DNA of 64,000 nucleotides from Collinsella aerofaciens (GCF_015561195.1 NZ_JADMSU010000003.1:171595-235594); one strand, 5' to 3'; shown: positions 8,306 to 15,966, numbered from the stretch's first letter. Numbers and translations: made by a program. The notes: a model not told the origin generated them from the sequence alone.

Positions 8306-9985
8306 TTAATCGCGCGTGAGCTTGCGGTGAATACGATGCGGCTGGGCTGCGTCCTCGCCCAGCCGCTCGATACGGTTGGCCTGATAGGCCTCGAAGTTGC
8401 CCTCAAACCAATACCAGTTGCCCGGGTTCTCGTCGGTGCCCTCCCACGCCAGAATGTGCGTGGCGACGCGGTCCAGGAACATACGGTCGTGGCTAATGAC
8501 CACCGAGCAGCCCGGGAACTCGAGCAGCGCCGCCTCGAGCGAGGACAGCGTCTCGACGTCGAGGTCGTTCGTGGGCTCGTCGAGGAGCAGCAGGTTGCCG
8601 CCCTGCTTGAGCGTAAGCGCCAAGTTCAGACGATTGCGCTCGCCACCGGAGAGTACGCCAGCGCGCTTCTGCTGGTCCTGGCCCTTAAAGCCAAAGCTCG
8701 CCACATAAGCACGGCTCGGAACCTCGGTCTCGCCGACCATCATGTGGTCCAAGCCGTCCGAGACGACCTCCCACAGGTTCTTATCGGGGTCGATGCCGGA
8801 ACGGTTCTGGTCGACATAGGAGATCTTGACGGTCTCGCCCACCTCGAGCTCGCCCGAAGTCAGCGGCTCCAAGCCCACAATCGTCTTGAACAGCGTGGTC
8901 TTACCGACACCGTTGGGGCCGATGACGCCCACGATGCCGTTGCGCGGCAGGGTGAACGATAGGTCATCGATGAGCACGCGACCGTCGAACTCCTTGTGCA
9001 GGTGATGGGCCTCGAGCACCTTGTTGCCCAGACGCGGTCCCACGGGGATGCGGATGTCGGTCCAGTCGAGCTTCTGGCTTGCGCGGGCCTCGGCCTCCAT
9101 CTCCTCGTAGCGAGCCAGACGGGCCTTGTTCTTGGCCTGGCGAGCCTTGGGCGAGCTACGTACCCACTCGAGCTCGGCCTCCATGCGCTTGGCGAGCTTG
9201 GCATCGCGGTTACCCTGAGCCTCGATACGGGCGGCCTTGGTCTCCAGATACGTGGAGTAGTTGCCCTTGTAGGGATAAAGGTGACCGCGGTCGACCTCGC
9301 AGATCCACTCGGCAACGTTATCCAAGAAGTAGCGATCGTGCGTGACGGCAAGCACCGCGCCCTGATAGTTGTGCAGGAAGTGCTCGAGCCACAGGATCGA
9401 CTCAGCGTCCAGGTGGTTCGTGGGCTCGTCGAGCAGCAGCAGGTCGGGAGCCTCGAGCAGCAGCTTGCACAGGGCCACGCGACGGCGCTCGCCGCCAGAG
9501 AGCACGTTAACCGGCATGTCAGAATCGGGCAGCTGCAGGGCGTCCATGGCCTGGCCGAGCTTGGAATCGATATCCCAGCCGTCGGCGGCATCGATCTCGT
9601 CCTGGAGCTTGCCCATCTCGGCCATGAGGGCGTCCATGTCGCAATCCGGGTCGCACATCTCCTCGCCGATCTTGTTGAAGCGATCGACCTTGGCGATCAT
9701 ATCGCCAAACGCCATGCGCACGTTCTCGATGACGGTCTTGTCGTCGTCGAGCGGCGGCTCCTGCTGCAGGATGCCCACGGTGTAGCCGGGAGTGAGCCTG
9801 GCATCGCCGTTGGAGACCTCCTCGATACCGGCCATGATCTTGAGCAGGGTCGACTTGCCCATACCGTTGGGGCCCACGACGCCGATCTTGGCACCGGGGT
9901 AGAAGCTCAGGGTCACGTCGTCAAGGATCACCTTGTCGCCATGGGCCTTACGAGCCTGATACATCTGGTAGATAAACTCCGCCAT
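8306..9985 (-). CDS. ettA: Energy-dependent translational throttle protein EttA (ABC-F ATPase)
   Basis: Soluble ribosome-binding ABC-F protein that gates the first peptide bond according to ADP/ATP ratio. The 559-residue chain has two ABC cassettes in tandem and no membrane segment: Walker A GPNGMGKST (about 38) and GPNGVGKTT (about 355), ABC signatures LSGGERRRVA and LSGGERNRLN, and Walker B LLLLDEPTNHLD and LLLLDEPTNDLD. The inter-domain linker has the charged helix ELEWVRSSPKARQAKNKAR characteristic of EttA rather than antibiotic-resistance ABC-F proteins. Length matches E. coli EttA (555). It stands alone, with a palindromic A/T-rich dyad upstream. Confidence 0.95.
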   Translation of the reverse strand: MAEFIYQMYQARKAHGDKVILDDVTLSFYPGAKIGVVGPNGMGKSTLLKIMAGIEEVSNGDARLTPGYTVGILQQEPPLDDDKTVIENVRMAFGDMIAKVDRFNKIGEEMCDPDCDMDALMAEMGKLQDEIDAADGWDIDSKLGQAMDALQLPDSDMPVNVLSGGERRRVALCKLLLEAPDLLLLDEPTNHLDAESILWLEHFLHNYQGAVLAVTHDRYFLDNVAEWICEVDRGHLYPYKGNYSTYLETKAARIEAQGNRDAKLAKRMEAELEWVRSSPKARQAKNKARLARYEEMEAEARASQKLDWTDIRIPVGPRLGNKVLEAHHLHKEFDGRVLIDDLSFTLPRNGIVGVIGPNGVGKTTLFKTIVGLEPLTSGELEVGETVKISYVDQNRSGIDPDKNLWEVVSDGLDHMMVGETEVPSRAYVASFGFKGQDQQKRAGVLSGGERNRLNLALTLKQGGNLLLLDEPTNDLDVETLSSLEAALLEFPGCSVVISHDRMFLDRVATHILAWEGTDENPGNWYWFEGNFEAYQANRIERLGEDAAQPHRIHRKLTRD

Positions 9986-10027
9986 TTGCCTGTTTTATCC
10001 TTTCTACCTGCTGTTTCCCTATTCTTG

Positions 10028-10052
10028 TTTTCGTTTTAGTGGAAACGAAACG
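10028..10052 (-). promoter_or_regulatory. Dyad upstream of ettA
   Basis: GTTTCGTTT and AAACGAAAAC flank a short CCACTA spacer on the minus strand, about 45-65 bp before the ettA ATG. It may be an operator or the stem of a 5' leader hairpin. No known factor is assigned. Confidence 0.3.
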
Positions 10053-10077
10053 AGGTAACCAGCTCTGAAATTTAACG

Positions 10078-10106
10078 AAAAAGGGGCATGGTTGCCCACA
10101 CCCCCT
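10078..10106 (-). terminator. Intrinsic terminator of the sdpR-sdpI-like operon
   Basis: In minus-strand RNA, GGGGTGTGG pairs with CCATGCCCC through two wobble pairs around a GCAA loop and is followed by TTTTTTCG. It lies about 65 bp past the sdpI-like stop codon. Confidence 0.75.
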
Positions 10107-10170
10107 AATACTACCTGGGAAAAGTCCCCCGGAACACACTATGAACTGCGTACGCTAGTTTTCCGCAACC

Positions 10171-10875
10171 TTAGCGAACGGCTCGCTGCGATTTGCGCCA
10201 CAGCAGATACGAATAGACGTAGGCAGCTCCAGCCGAACCAAACGCCAGCACCGCAATCACCGCGGCGACGACTTCACTCGAAAGCACGCTACCCGCCACG
10301 CCCATTACGATGAGGCCAATGCCCAACACCATAAAGCAGGCACCGCCAAAGCGCTGCGTACGGCGCCAGTTCTCGGGATCGGCAAGCGCCCAGGGCGTCT
10401 TGATACCGAGCGTATAGTTCTGCTTCACACGCGGCAAGTAGTTGCCTACGCCGATGAACAGCAAACCGATAGCACCGGAAATCAGCACGTTGACCGAACC
10501 GACCGCCGGCACCACGCCCCAGACCGTAAGCTCACCCAACCAGCTTATGGCACACATGAACAAGGTGAAGGCGATTACGAAGCCCTGATAGAACTTGCCG
10601 GAGGTTCGATATGCCTCACCTTTGGGATCGATGCGCGGCACCACGCAGAACATTGCGAGAAGCGCCAGAGGCAGCACGCCGAGCGCGGAGGCCATCCAGC
10701 TAGGGCCCCAACCGTCGACGGCGCCGTTCGCGCCCCAGTGCGTGGGAATCTGCGCAGGCAAGCTCGGCATCACTATCAGATGCGCTGCGACATTGGCGAC
10801 GCATAGAGCGACCAGCGCAATCCACACGCGCGACGATACCCCCGTGGCGTGAATGCCCTTGTTTTCGTTATTCAT
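10171..10875 (-). CDS. sdpI: SdpI-family membrane protein (DUF1648-type)
   Basis: Integral membrane protein of 234 residues with about six hydrophobic helices. The N-terminal DUF1648-type region has the conserved motif PAQIPTHWGANGAVDGW (about 45-62), and the C-terminal SdpI part has LPRVKQNYTLGIKTPWAL followed by WRRTQRFGG. In Bacillus subtilis SdpI is the immunity protein against the SdpC killing peptide and also sequesters its own repressor SdpR. Here the start overlaps the end of the ArsR-type regulator gene by 8 bp, so the two are translationally coupled. I chose the ATG at 10875 because AAGGTG lies upstream at suitable spacing; ATG 10881 or GTG 10884 are alternatives. No sdpC-like toxin gene is visible nearby. 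Confidence 0.8.
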   Translation of the reverse strand: MNNENKGIHATGVSSRVWIALVALCVANVAAHLIVMPSLPAQIPTHWGANGAVDGWGPSWMASALGVLPLALLAMFCVVPRIDPKGEAYRTSGKFYQGFVIAFTLFMCAISWLGELTVWGVVPAVGSVNVLISGAIGLLFIGVGNYLPRVKQNYTLGIKTPWALADPENWRRTQRFGGACFMVLGIGLIVMGVAGSVLSSEVVAAVIAVLAFGSAGAAYVYSYLLWRKSQRAVR

Positions 10876-11146
10876 CCTCATCACCTTCAGTGTTTGTAAA
10901 GCCCATAAACCAACCGATCAAGTCCTGCATGACGGTGGTGTTTAAGCTGTATACGATGTTTTGACCATGGCGCTCATCGGTCACCAACCCGGCGTTTTTG
11001 AGCGTTGCCAAATGATGGCTGAGGGACGGCTTGCTGATGTCAAAATGCTCGGCAAGCTCCCCTGCCGTGCGGTTGCCCTCGCGCAGCAGCTCCAAAATGC
11101 GCCGCCGCGTTGGATCCGCCAGTGCCTTAAATCCCTCTCCCGGCAT
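10868..11146 (-). CDS. sdpR: ArsR-family repressor, SdpR-like
   Basis: A 92-residue winged-helix regulator. ALADPTRRRILELL opens the domain, and the recognition helix region is DISKPSLSHHLATLKNAGLV followed by the wing DERHGQNIVYSLN. No metal-binding Cys pair is present, as in the SdpR type rather than metal-sensing ArsR. Start at 11146 has GAGGAGG upstream; the upstream in-frame ATG lacks an SD. The promoter directly upstream contains a direct repeat of GTCTAATT that may be its own operator, which would give the autoregulated sdpRI arrangement. Confidence 0.85.
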   Translation of the reverse strand: MPGEGFKALADPTRRRILELLREGNRTAGELAEHFDISKPSLSHHLATLKNAGLVTDERHGQNIVYSLNTTVMQDLIGWFMGFTNTEGDEDE

Positions 11147-11180
11147 AGAACCTCCTCTCACTATCTTTCACGACGCGCAC

Positions 11181-11220
11181 ACTATACTCGATATTTAGAT
11201 GCTTGTCTAATTGTCTAATT
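11181..11220 (-). promoter_or_regulatory. Promoter and probable operator of the sdpR-sdpI-like operon
   Basis: On the minus strand TAGACA (11204-11209) and TATAGT (11181-11186) are 17 bp apart. The -35 region overlaps a tandem repeat ATTAGACAATTAGACAA (11203-11220), a plausible autorepression site for the ArsR-type protein. Confidence 0.65.
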
Positions 11221-11232
11221 CCGTAGCATCTA

Positions 11233-11261
11233 TAGAACATTCGTTCGTATTTAGCTACAAT
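11233..11261 (+). promoter_or_regulatory. Promoter with LexA-like box for the small hydrophobic peptide
   Basis: TAGAAC (11233-11238) and TACAAT (11256-11261) are 17 bp apart on the plus strand. Overlapping the -35 is AGAACATTCGTTCG (11234-11247), whose core GAAC-N4-GTTC is a perfect dyad matching the Gram-positive LexA/DinR consensus. Repression by LexA and induction in SOS is inferred. Confidence 0.65.
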
Positions 11262-11312
11262 GGAAGCTGAAGCAGATGGGCCAGCTCCCTCTACCCAAGA
11301 AGGAGATGGACT

Positions 11313-11399
11313 ATGAGTATTGACGATGTCCTGACGTTGTTATTGCTTGTAATCGCGGCTGTGGAGCTCGGCATCCACATTGGAGGTCGAATGAAATAG
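11313..11399 (+). CDS. 28-residue single-helix peptide, putative holin-like type I toxin
   Basis: A short ORF with a very strong SD (AGAAGGAG, about 8 nt before ATG). The product starts MSIDDVLTLLLLVIAAVELG and ends in a basic tail (GGRMK): a short polar N-terminus, one transmembrane helix (about 6-21) and a positive C-terminus. This is the layout of Fst/TxpA-like and putative holin-like toxins. Support comes from context: a LexA-like box over its promoter and a converging minus-strand promoter that would make an antisense RNA covering its 3' end. No homology search was possible, so toxicity is an inference; it might instead be a regulatory or stress membrane peptide. Confidence 0.65.
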   Translation: MSIDDVLTLLLLVIAAVELGIHIGGRMK

Positions 11400-11485
11400 C
11401 CGCCCCCGCATAATGCGAAGACGGCCACTTCTCACGCTACAAACGTGTTTCGGAGTTGGCTAACCCGCGGCAACGGGTGCCATCT
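11390..11485 (-). ncRNA. Predicted antisense RNA to the small peptide mRNA
   Basis: A minus-strand transcript starting about 7 nt after the TAAGAT box at 11492-11497 would run about 95 nt towards the peptide gene and overlap its stop codon. It would end at a hairpin (11399-11425) of 12 continuous pairs, four of them G-U (T-G at the DNA level), followed by TATTTCATT. The same bases on the plus strand give A-C mismatches, so the fold is specific to minus-strand RNA. Existence of the RNA is inferred. Confidence 0.5.
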
Positions 11486-11491
11486 GCTTCA

Positions 11492-11520
11492 ATCTTATGC
11501 GAATCCCTGCCTCATTTCAA
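11492..11520 (-). promoter_or_regulatory. Promoter for the predicted antisense RNA
   Basis: TTGAAA (11515-11520) and TAAGAT (11492-11497) on the minus strand are exactly 17 bp apart. The same -10 hexamer and spacing occur in the tRNA promoter at 61778-61806. There is no minus-strand coding sequence downstream until the sdpR-like gene. Confidence 0.6.
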
Positions 11521-11607
11521 CAAACGCCGAGGGCTCAAATGGAATCGCGATAATACCTATAATGGCGATAGTTAAAACATGAATCGCTTCCCCATCGGAG
11601 GATATCT

Positions 11608-12399
11608 ATGGCCGAAACTGCTGCACTCGTCGAGACGCGCGATACCAAGCTCGAAATCATCATGGGCCGCGAGGCACTCGACAAGCTCGCCGATGCCACG
11701 GTGCTGGTACTCGGCTGCGGAGGTGTGGGCTCCAACTGCTGCGAGGCACTTGCCCGCGGCGGCATCGGGCATTTTGTGATTCTGGACAAGGACATCATCG
11801 CGCCCAGCAATATCAATCGCCAGTCCATCGCCTTTCACAGCACCGTCGGCAAGCGCAAGGTTGACGTGATGGAAGCCATGATCCACGATATCAATCCCGC
11901 CGCCACCGTTATCAAACGCACCGAATACCTGCTGAGCGACAACATCGATGAGTTCTTTGCGAGCGTTTTGGAGCAGACGGGCGGCAAGCTCGACTACGTC
12001 GTCGATGCCATCGACACCATTTCGGCAAAGCTTACCATTGCCAAATATGCTCAGGACCATGGCATTCGTTTGGTTAGCTCCATGGGCGGGGCCAACAAGC
12101 TCCATCCCGAGTGCCTCCGCTTTGCCGACATCTTCGATACGGTACGTGACCCCATGAGCCGCATTATGCGCAAAGAATGCAAGAAGCGCGGCATCAAGAG
12201 CCTGCACGTACTGTTTAGCTGCGAGGAATCGGTTAAGACCCAGCCCCGCGACCCGTCCAACATCCACGAGCGCACCGAGCTGGGAACCGCGAGCTTTATG
12301 CCGCCCATCATGGGCCAGATGATTGCCGGCGAGGTTATCCGCCAGATTAGCGGGCGCGGGTGCGAGCGCGTGCGCGCCGATGGCCAGCGCCTAGATTAA
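11608..12399 (+). CDS. tcdA: tRNA threonylcarbamoyladenosine dehydratase
   Basis: E1-like (ThiF/MoeB-fold) ATP-dependent enzyme that cyclises t6A37 of ANN-decoding tRNAs to ct6A. The 263 residues include the nucleotide-binding motif VLGCGGVGSN (35-43), the adenylation-associated NINRQ segment, DAIDTISAKL and the family-typical SSMGGANKLHPECLRFADI with RIMRKECKKRGI. The length fits TcdA/CsdL rather than MoeB or ThiF. The ATG at 11608 has CGGAGG upstream. The tatD-type gene follows 14 bp later in what looks like a two-gene operon. Confidence 0.92.
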   Translation: MAETAALVETRDTKLEIIMGREALDKLADATVLVLGCGGVGSNCCEALARGGIGHFVILDKDIIAPSNINRQSIAFHSTVGKRKVDVMEAMIHDINPAATVIKRTEYLLSDNIDEFFASVLEQTGGKLDYVVDAIDTISAKLTIAKYAQDHGIRLVSSMGGANKLHPECLRFADIFDTVRDPMSRIMRKECKKRGIKSLHVLFSCEESVKTQPRDPSNIHERTELGTASFMPPIMGQMIAGEVIRQISGRGCERVRADGQRLD

Positions 12400-12413
12400 C
12401 GAGGCGTGCCGCA

Positions 12414-13196
12414 ATGACACCGCAGTTATTTGACGCGCATTGCCACCTTGATTTAATGGCTCGCCCGGACGCCGTTGCCGATGAGGCGACGACGCTGGGC
12501 CTGAGTCTATTTGACTGCGGCGTCGATCCGCGCGACTTTGCGCGCGCCAAGAAGCGCGCTTGCAACCGTTCAAATATCTTTGCCGGAATCGGTCTCCATC
12601 CCTGGTGGCTTGCCGACGGGCGATGCGGAACCGCCGAAATCAATCTGCTTTGCGAGGTCGCTGCGCAAGAGCGCTTAATTGGCGAGGTTGGACTCGACTT
12701 TTCCGCGCGCTTTGCCGGAAGCGAGCCGCTACAAATACAGGCATTTGACCGGCTCTGCGATGCACTCGTGCAGCACCCTCTCGCCGGGCGCGTGATATCA
12801 ATTCACGCTGTTCGTTCGGCAGGAACCGTACTGGACGCCCTTGAGTCATATGGATTACTCACCCTAAGCCCCAACTCCCCCGCCATCATCTTCCACTGGT
12901 TTAGCGGCACCTCGAACGAGTTCGTCCGCGCGCGAAACGCAGGCTGCTATTTTTCCGTGAACGAGCGGATGCTCGCTACCAAGCGCGGTCGTGAATACGC
13001 CCGACAGATCCCACTCGACCGTCTGCTGCTCGAAACCGACGCTCCAGCCGAACCGCAAGCAGATGCAAGCGCGCGACAGCTCATCACATCGCTAAAAAGC
13101 GCCTCCCCGCACATCGCCGAACTTAAAAACTGCGTCGTGGAGAGCGCCGAATCGATCGTTTTGGAAAATTCGCGCTTCATATTTGACTTCCGCTGA
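12414..13196 (+). CDS. tatD: TatD-family metal-dependent hydrolase
   Basis: Amidohydrolase-fold metalloenzyme of the TatD DNase/deacylase group, 260 residues. Metal ligands are visible in order: DAHCHLD (about 6-12), GEVGLDF (about 93), the His of ISIHAV (about 125), IIFHWFSG (about 157) and LLLETDAP (about 205-212). The ATG at 12414 is preferred because the family N-terminus begins MTPQLFDAHCHLD; a longer frame would overlap tcdA. The chain is somewhat divergent between the second and third ligands, so nuclease activity is not certain. Confidence 0.88.
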   Translation: MTPQLFDAHCHLDLMARPDAVADEATTLGLSLFDCGVDPRDFARAKKRACNRSNIFAGIGLHPWWLADGRCGTAEINLLCEVAAQERLIGEVGLDFSARFAGSEPLQIQAFDRLCDALVQHPLAGRVISIHAVRSAGTVLDALESYGLLTLSPNSPAIIFHWFSGTSNEFVRARNAGCYFSVNERMLATKRGREYARQIPLDRLLLETDAPAEPQADASARQLITSLKSASPHIAELKNCVVESAESIVLENSRFIFDFR

Positions 13197-13201
13197 CCCC
13201 G

Positions 13202-13431
13202 GTGGGCAAAAAACACCAAATATGAGTACTGCTGCAATGCTAGTAGCATTATTTTGCGACAAATGAACGCCTAGATAATGCACAGCCGTTCATTATCTAG
13301 GCGTTTTAGCATGGCTAAAGCCGTTTGAAACAGGCTTTTATCGCTCCCAGGCACTCAGTTAGGGCCTCAAAGGCTTGATTTTGCTGTTACTAAAATAGTT
13401 ACAGTACTCATATTTGGCATTTTTTGCCCAC
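13202..13431. repeat. 230-bp palindromic intergenic element with 30-bp inverted termini
   Basis: Positions 13202-13231 and 13402-13431 are inverted repeats matching at 28 of 30 bases, beginning GTGGGCAAAAAA and ending GAGTACTG. The two mismatches become G-U pairs in minus-strand RNA. Inside lies a perfect 15-bp hairpin (13266-13305) and, near the right end, an imperfect small dyad. No ORF is inside. MITE-like element or a large structured 3' region between the convergent tatD and sugar-kinase genes. Confidence 0.7.
13266..13305 (+). terminator. Intrinsic terminator of tatD inside the palindromic element
   Basis: Perfect 15-bp stem AACGCCTAGATAATG / CATTATCTAGGCGTT with a 10-nt loop, followed by TTTAGC on the plus strand. 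Confidence 0.7.
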
Positions 13432-13433
13432 AG

Positions 13434-13469
13434 GGTCCCGGGAAGACAACAATTCGACTTCCCGGGACC
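13434..13469. terminator. Hairpin at the 3' end of the sugar kinase gene
   Basis: Perfect 12-bp stem GGTCCCGGGAAG / CTTCCCGGGACC, 7 bp past the kinase stop. No T-run follows on either strand, so it may be a processing or stabilising hairpin rather than a terminator. Confidence 0.5.
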
Positions 13470-13475
13470 GCTCAA

Positions 13476-14339
13476 CTATTCAAAAATCGGCGCTCCGTGG
13501 CCCCAAGAGCCTTCCATGCCGCACACGGTCGAGGCAAACCCGGCAGCAAAGTCGAGCGCGCGCTCGATGGCCTCGGCGCCATCCTCACCACGCTTGGCGG
13601 AATCGAGATAGCACATCAAAAACGAGGTGAGGAACGAGTCACCCGCACCCATGGTGTCCTTCATATCCGTTACCGGTTTAGCCAGTTGGCGGTAATAACG
13701 CTCGCCATCGTAGGCAATGCAGCCCTCAGCGCCAGCCGTTGCCGATACAAAACGCGGACCTAGGCTCTTCACCCATGCCAGACGCTCGCGAATCTCATCC
13801 TCGCTCGCAGCATCTGCCGCGCTAAAGAACGCGAAGTCAACGTAGGGAGCAATCTGCTCGTAGTACTCATCGGTCGAATCATCCGAGAAGTCAAACGAAA
13901 CGGTAACACCCGACGCCTTCAGCTTAGGCAGCTCACGCTCGGTAAAGCAGTAGTTACCCGAATGGACCACATCGAACTGTTTCATATACGCCAGATCAAA
14001 ACGATCGAGCACATAGCGCGCATCACCGCGGATGCCGCCCTCGTTAGACCCCAGAAATACACGATCACCATCGACCACAGTAACGCGTGCCGCACCATTC
14101 TCGCCGATGAGCTGCTTGCATTTGGCCAGTTCAACGTCCTCATCCTCAAGACTCGCAATCACATGCTCAGCAGCAGCGTCATTTCCAAAGATGCCCATAT
14201 ACGCGGAGCGCGCGGCCCCGCACTTCTTGGCATACACGGCAAAGTTCACCGCATTGCCGCCCGGATACATCGTGTGGATATGCTCGTAGCGGTCGACGAC
14301 GTTGTCGCCAAACCCCAGTGCGTTCACGTTAAATGCCAT
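13476..14339 (-). CDS. frlD: PfkB-family sugar kinase, fructoselysine-6-kinase-like
   Basis: A 287-residue ribokinase/PfkB-fold kinase. The N-terminus GFGDNVVDRY followed by PGGNAVNFAVYAKK, and the internal DFSDD segment, closely follow E. coli FrlD. The C-terminal PfkB signature DTMGAGDSFL (about 238-247) supplies the anion hole and catalytic Asp. Fructoselysine kinase activity would allow use of Amadori products, but no frlB-like deglycase is visible here, so the substrate remains open; other fructosamine or fructose-type sugars are possible. Two HAD phosphatases lie directly upstream on the same strand. Confidence 0.8.
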   Translation of the reverse strand: MAFNVNALGFGDNVVDRYEHIHTMYPGGNAVNFAVYAKKCGAARSAYMGIFGNDAAAEHVIASLEDEDVELAKCKQLIGENGAARVTVVDGDRVFLGSNEGGIRGDARYVLDRFDLAYMKQFDVVHSGNYCFTERELPKLKASGVTVSFDFSDDSTDEYYEQIAPYVDFAFFSAADAASEDEIRERLAWVKSLGPRFVSATAGAEGCIAYDGERYYRQLAKPVTDMKDTMGAGDSFLTSFLMCYLDSAKRGEDGAEAIERALDFAAGFASTVCGMEGSWGHGAPIFE

Positions 14340-14399
14340 GACGCCGCCCCTCTCTTATGCCAACGGAATCACTGTTGTGACAGCAGTACCGCCCAGGAT

Positions 14400-15059
14400 C
14401 TACGCGAGTTCCAGCAGGTCCGGCAGCTGATCGATAATCTTATCCGCGGCGTCCTGACTAAAGCCAAAGCGCTCCTCACGCTTGGCGATTACTGTCAGAC
14501 CGGCGCGCTTGCCGGCAGTGATGCCAGGCACCGAATCCTCAACGCAGCAGCAGCGATTCGCGGGCAGTCCCAGTAGTTCCAGCGCATGCAGGTAGATGTC
14601 GGGCTCGGGCTTGCTCTCCTTAAACTGCTCGCCACTCACCACATACTCAAAGGCATCCGACAGCCCGCAGGCATTGAGTACTTCCTCGATGCTATCCATG
14701 GGCGACGAGCTGGCAAGCGCCACGCGAACGCCGCGGCGCGGCAGCTCTCGAATCGTATCCACGGCGCCTGGGTTAATCAAAGCCTGATAGTCGCGCGGAC
14801 GCTTATGCGTCCACTCGTCCCAACGGGCCAACGCTTCCTCGCCAGTGAAATGTCCCTTACCGGCACGCTCAAACCAATCGATCAGCATATGCAGGAAGAA
14901 CTGATGCGAGGTACCAACCTGCCCATTCAACTCCTCTTGAGTCAGGTTAAGCCCAAGCTCCTTGGCAAACGCGGCAGTCTCGCCCAGGTAGTAATACTCG
15001 GTATCGACAATGACGCCGTCCATGTCAAAGATAACGGCGTCGAACGGAAATGCGGACAC
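14400..15059 (-). CDS. HAD-superfamily hydrolase, beta-phosphoglucomutase-like
   Basis: A 219-residue subclass I HAD enzyme. Motif I is IFDMDGVIVDTE (about 9-20), motif II is ALASSSP (about 112), motif III Lys is in KPEPDIYLHAL and motif IV is VEDSVPGITAG. This pattern matches the sugar-phosphate phosphatase/beta-phosphoglucomutase group. The helical cap between motif I and II has GQVGTSHQFF in place of the usual substrate loop. Start is the GTG at 15059, with AGGGAGGG upstream; an in-frame extension would run through a terminator. The exact substrate is unknown. Confidence 0.82.
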   Translation of the reverse strand: MSAFPFDAVIFDMDGVIVDTEYYYLGETAAFAKELGLNLTQEELNGQVGTSHQFFLHMLIDWFERAGKGHFTGEEALARWDEWTHKRPRDYQALINPGAVDTIRELPRRGVRVALASSSPMDSIEEVLNACGLSDAFEYVVSGEQFKESKPEPDIYLHALELLGLPANRCCCVEDSVPGITAGKRAGLTVIAKREERFGFSQDAADKIIDQLPDLLELA

Positions 15060-15073
15060 GGCACCCTCCCTAA

Positions 15074-15108
15074 ACAAAAAGGCGCCCGCAAGCGGACGCC
15101 CGAACCAT
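15074..15108 (-). terminator. Terminator directly upstream of the HAD gene SD
   Basis: Minus-strand hairpin with arms GGGCGTCCGC and GCGGGCGCC followed by TTTTTG. It is 15 bp past the upstream Cof-type gene and about 4 bp before the SD of the next gene (GTG at 15059), so the downstream gene seems to depend on read-through or an upstream promoter. Confidence 0.8.
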
Positions 15109-15123
15109 GCACTATCGGCGATT

Positions 15124-15966
15124 CTAACCCAGCAGCTGGTCAAGTGCCACCGCAATGCCATCTTCGTTGTTGTTGGCGGTCACCATCTGCGCCACCGCCT
15201 TAACCTCGTCGACGGCGTTACCCATGGCAACACCCGTGCCTGCCCACTCAATCATGGACTTGTCGTTCTGGCCGTCGCCAAACGAAACGACCTCGCTGGC
15301 ATCGATGCCCAGCTTGGACAGGGAGCCCTCGAGTGCGCGGGCCTTATCGATGCCGGGCGCCGTAAACTCAAAGTACCAGTCAGCCGTGAACATGCCCGAC
15401 AGCGTCTGGGCAAAGGGAGCATACATCTGCTCGTAATGCGCCTGCAGGTACGCGGGGTCGCCCGCGGTGAGCAACTTGTCTACCGGATAGGCGTCTGCCA
15501 CCTCGTGAAGACTCTCGACTTCACGGATCTTGAGATCGCAGGCATCGCGCTCGTATTTGACAATGTTCTTCTGCGAGCCGTCCGGCAGCGTAATCATGCA
15601 GCGATACGAGTCCTCTACGTGCAGGTCACGCCCAAGCGAAATCATGGGGATCACGTCAAAGTTGCGCAGGTGATCAATCAGGCGATGCAGCTCATCGACC
15701 GGCATCGCCTGGTCGAACAGCACCTCATCGGTCTGGGCATCGACCACATGCGCGCCGTTAAAAGCAACCAGCAGACCGTCATGATGCTGCAGGTCGAGCT
15801 CACGAGCAAGCGCGCGAAGGCCCCATGCGGGACGACCTGAGGCCAAGATGAGCTTAATACCCGACTCCTGCGCCGCGAGCAGCGTCTCGCGCGTGCGCGG
15901 GCTGATAACCTTTTGATCGTTGGTGAGCGTACCGTCGATATCCATTGCGATGGCTTTAATTGCCAT
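15124..15966 (-). CDS. Cof-type HAD-IIB phosphatase
   Basis: A 280-residue HAD-IIB hydrolase, probably acting on sugar or cofactor phosphates in the cytoplasm. Motif I AMDIDGTLTNDQ (about 7-18), motif II ASGRPAWG, the Cof-type cap domain between about 85 and 190, motif III Lys in SKLGIDASEV and motif IV FGDGQNDKSMIEWAGTGVAM are all present. Start ATG 15966 (MAIKAIAMDIDG) matches the family N-terminus with AGGAGG upstream; the longer frame has no support. Confidence 0.88.
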   Translation of the reverse strand: MAIKAIAMDIDGTLTNDQKVISPRTRETLLAAQESGIKLILASGRPAWGLRALARELDLQHHDGLLVAFNGAHVVDAQTDEVLFDQAMPVDELHRLIDHLRNFDVIPMISLGRDLHVEDSYRCMITLPDGSQKNIVKYERDACDLKIREVESLHEVADAYPVDKLLTAGDPAYLQAHYEQMYAPFAQTLSGMFTADWYFEFTAPGIDKARALEGSLSKLGIDASEVVSFGDGQNDKSMIEWAGTGVAMGNAVDEVKAVAQMVTANNNEDGIAVALDQLLG

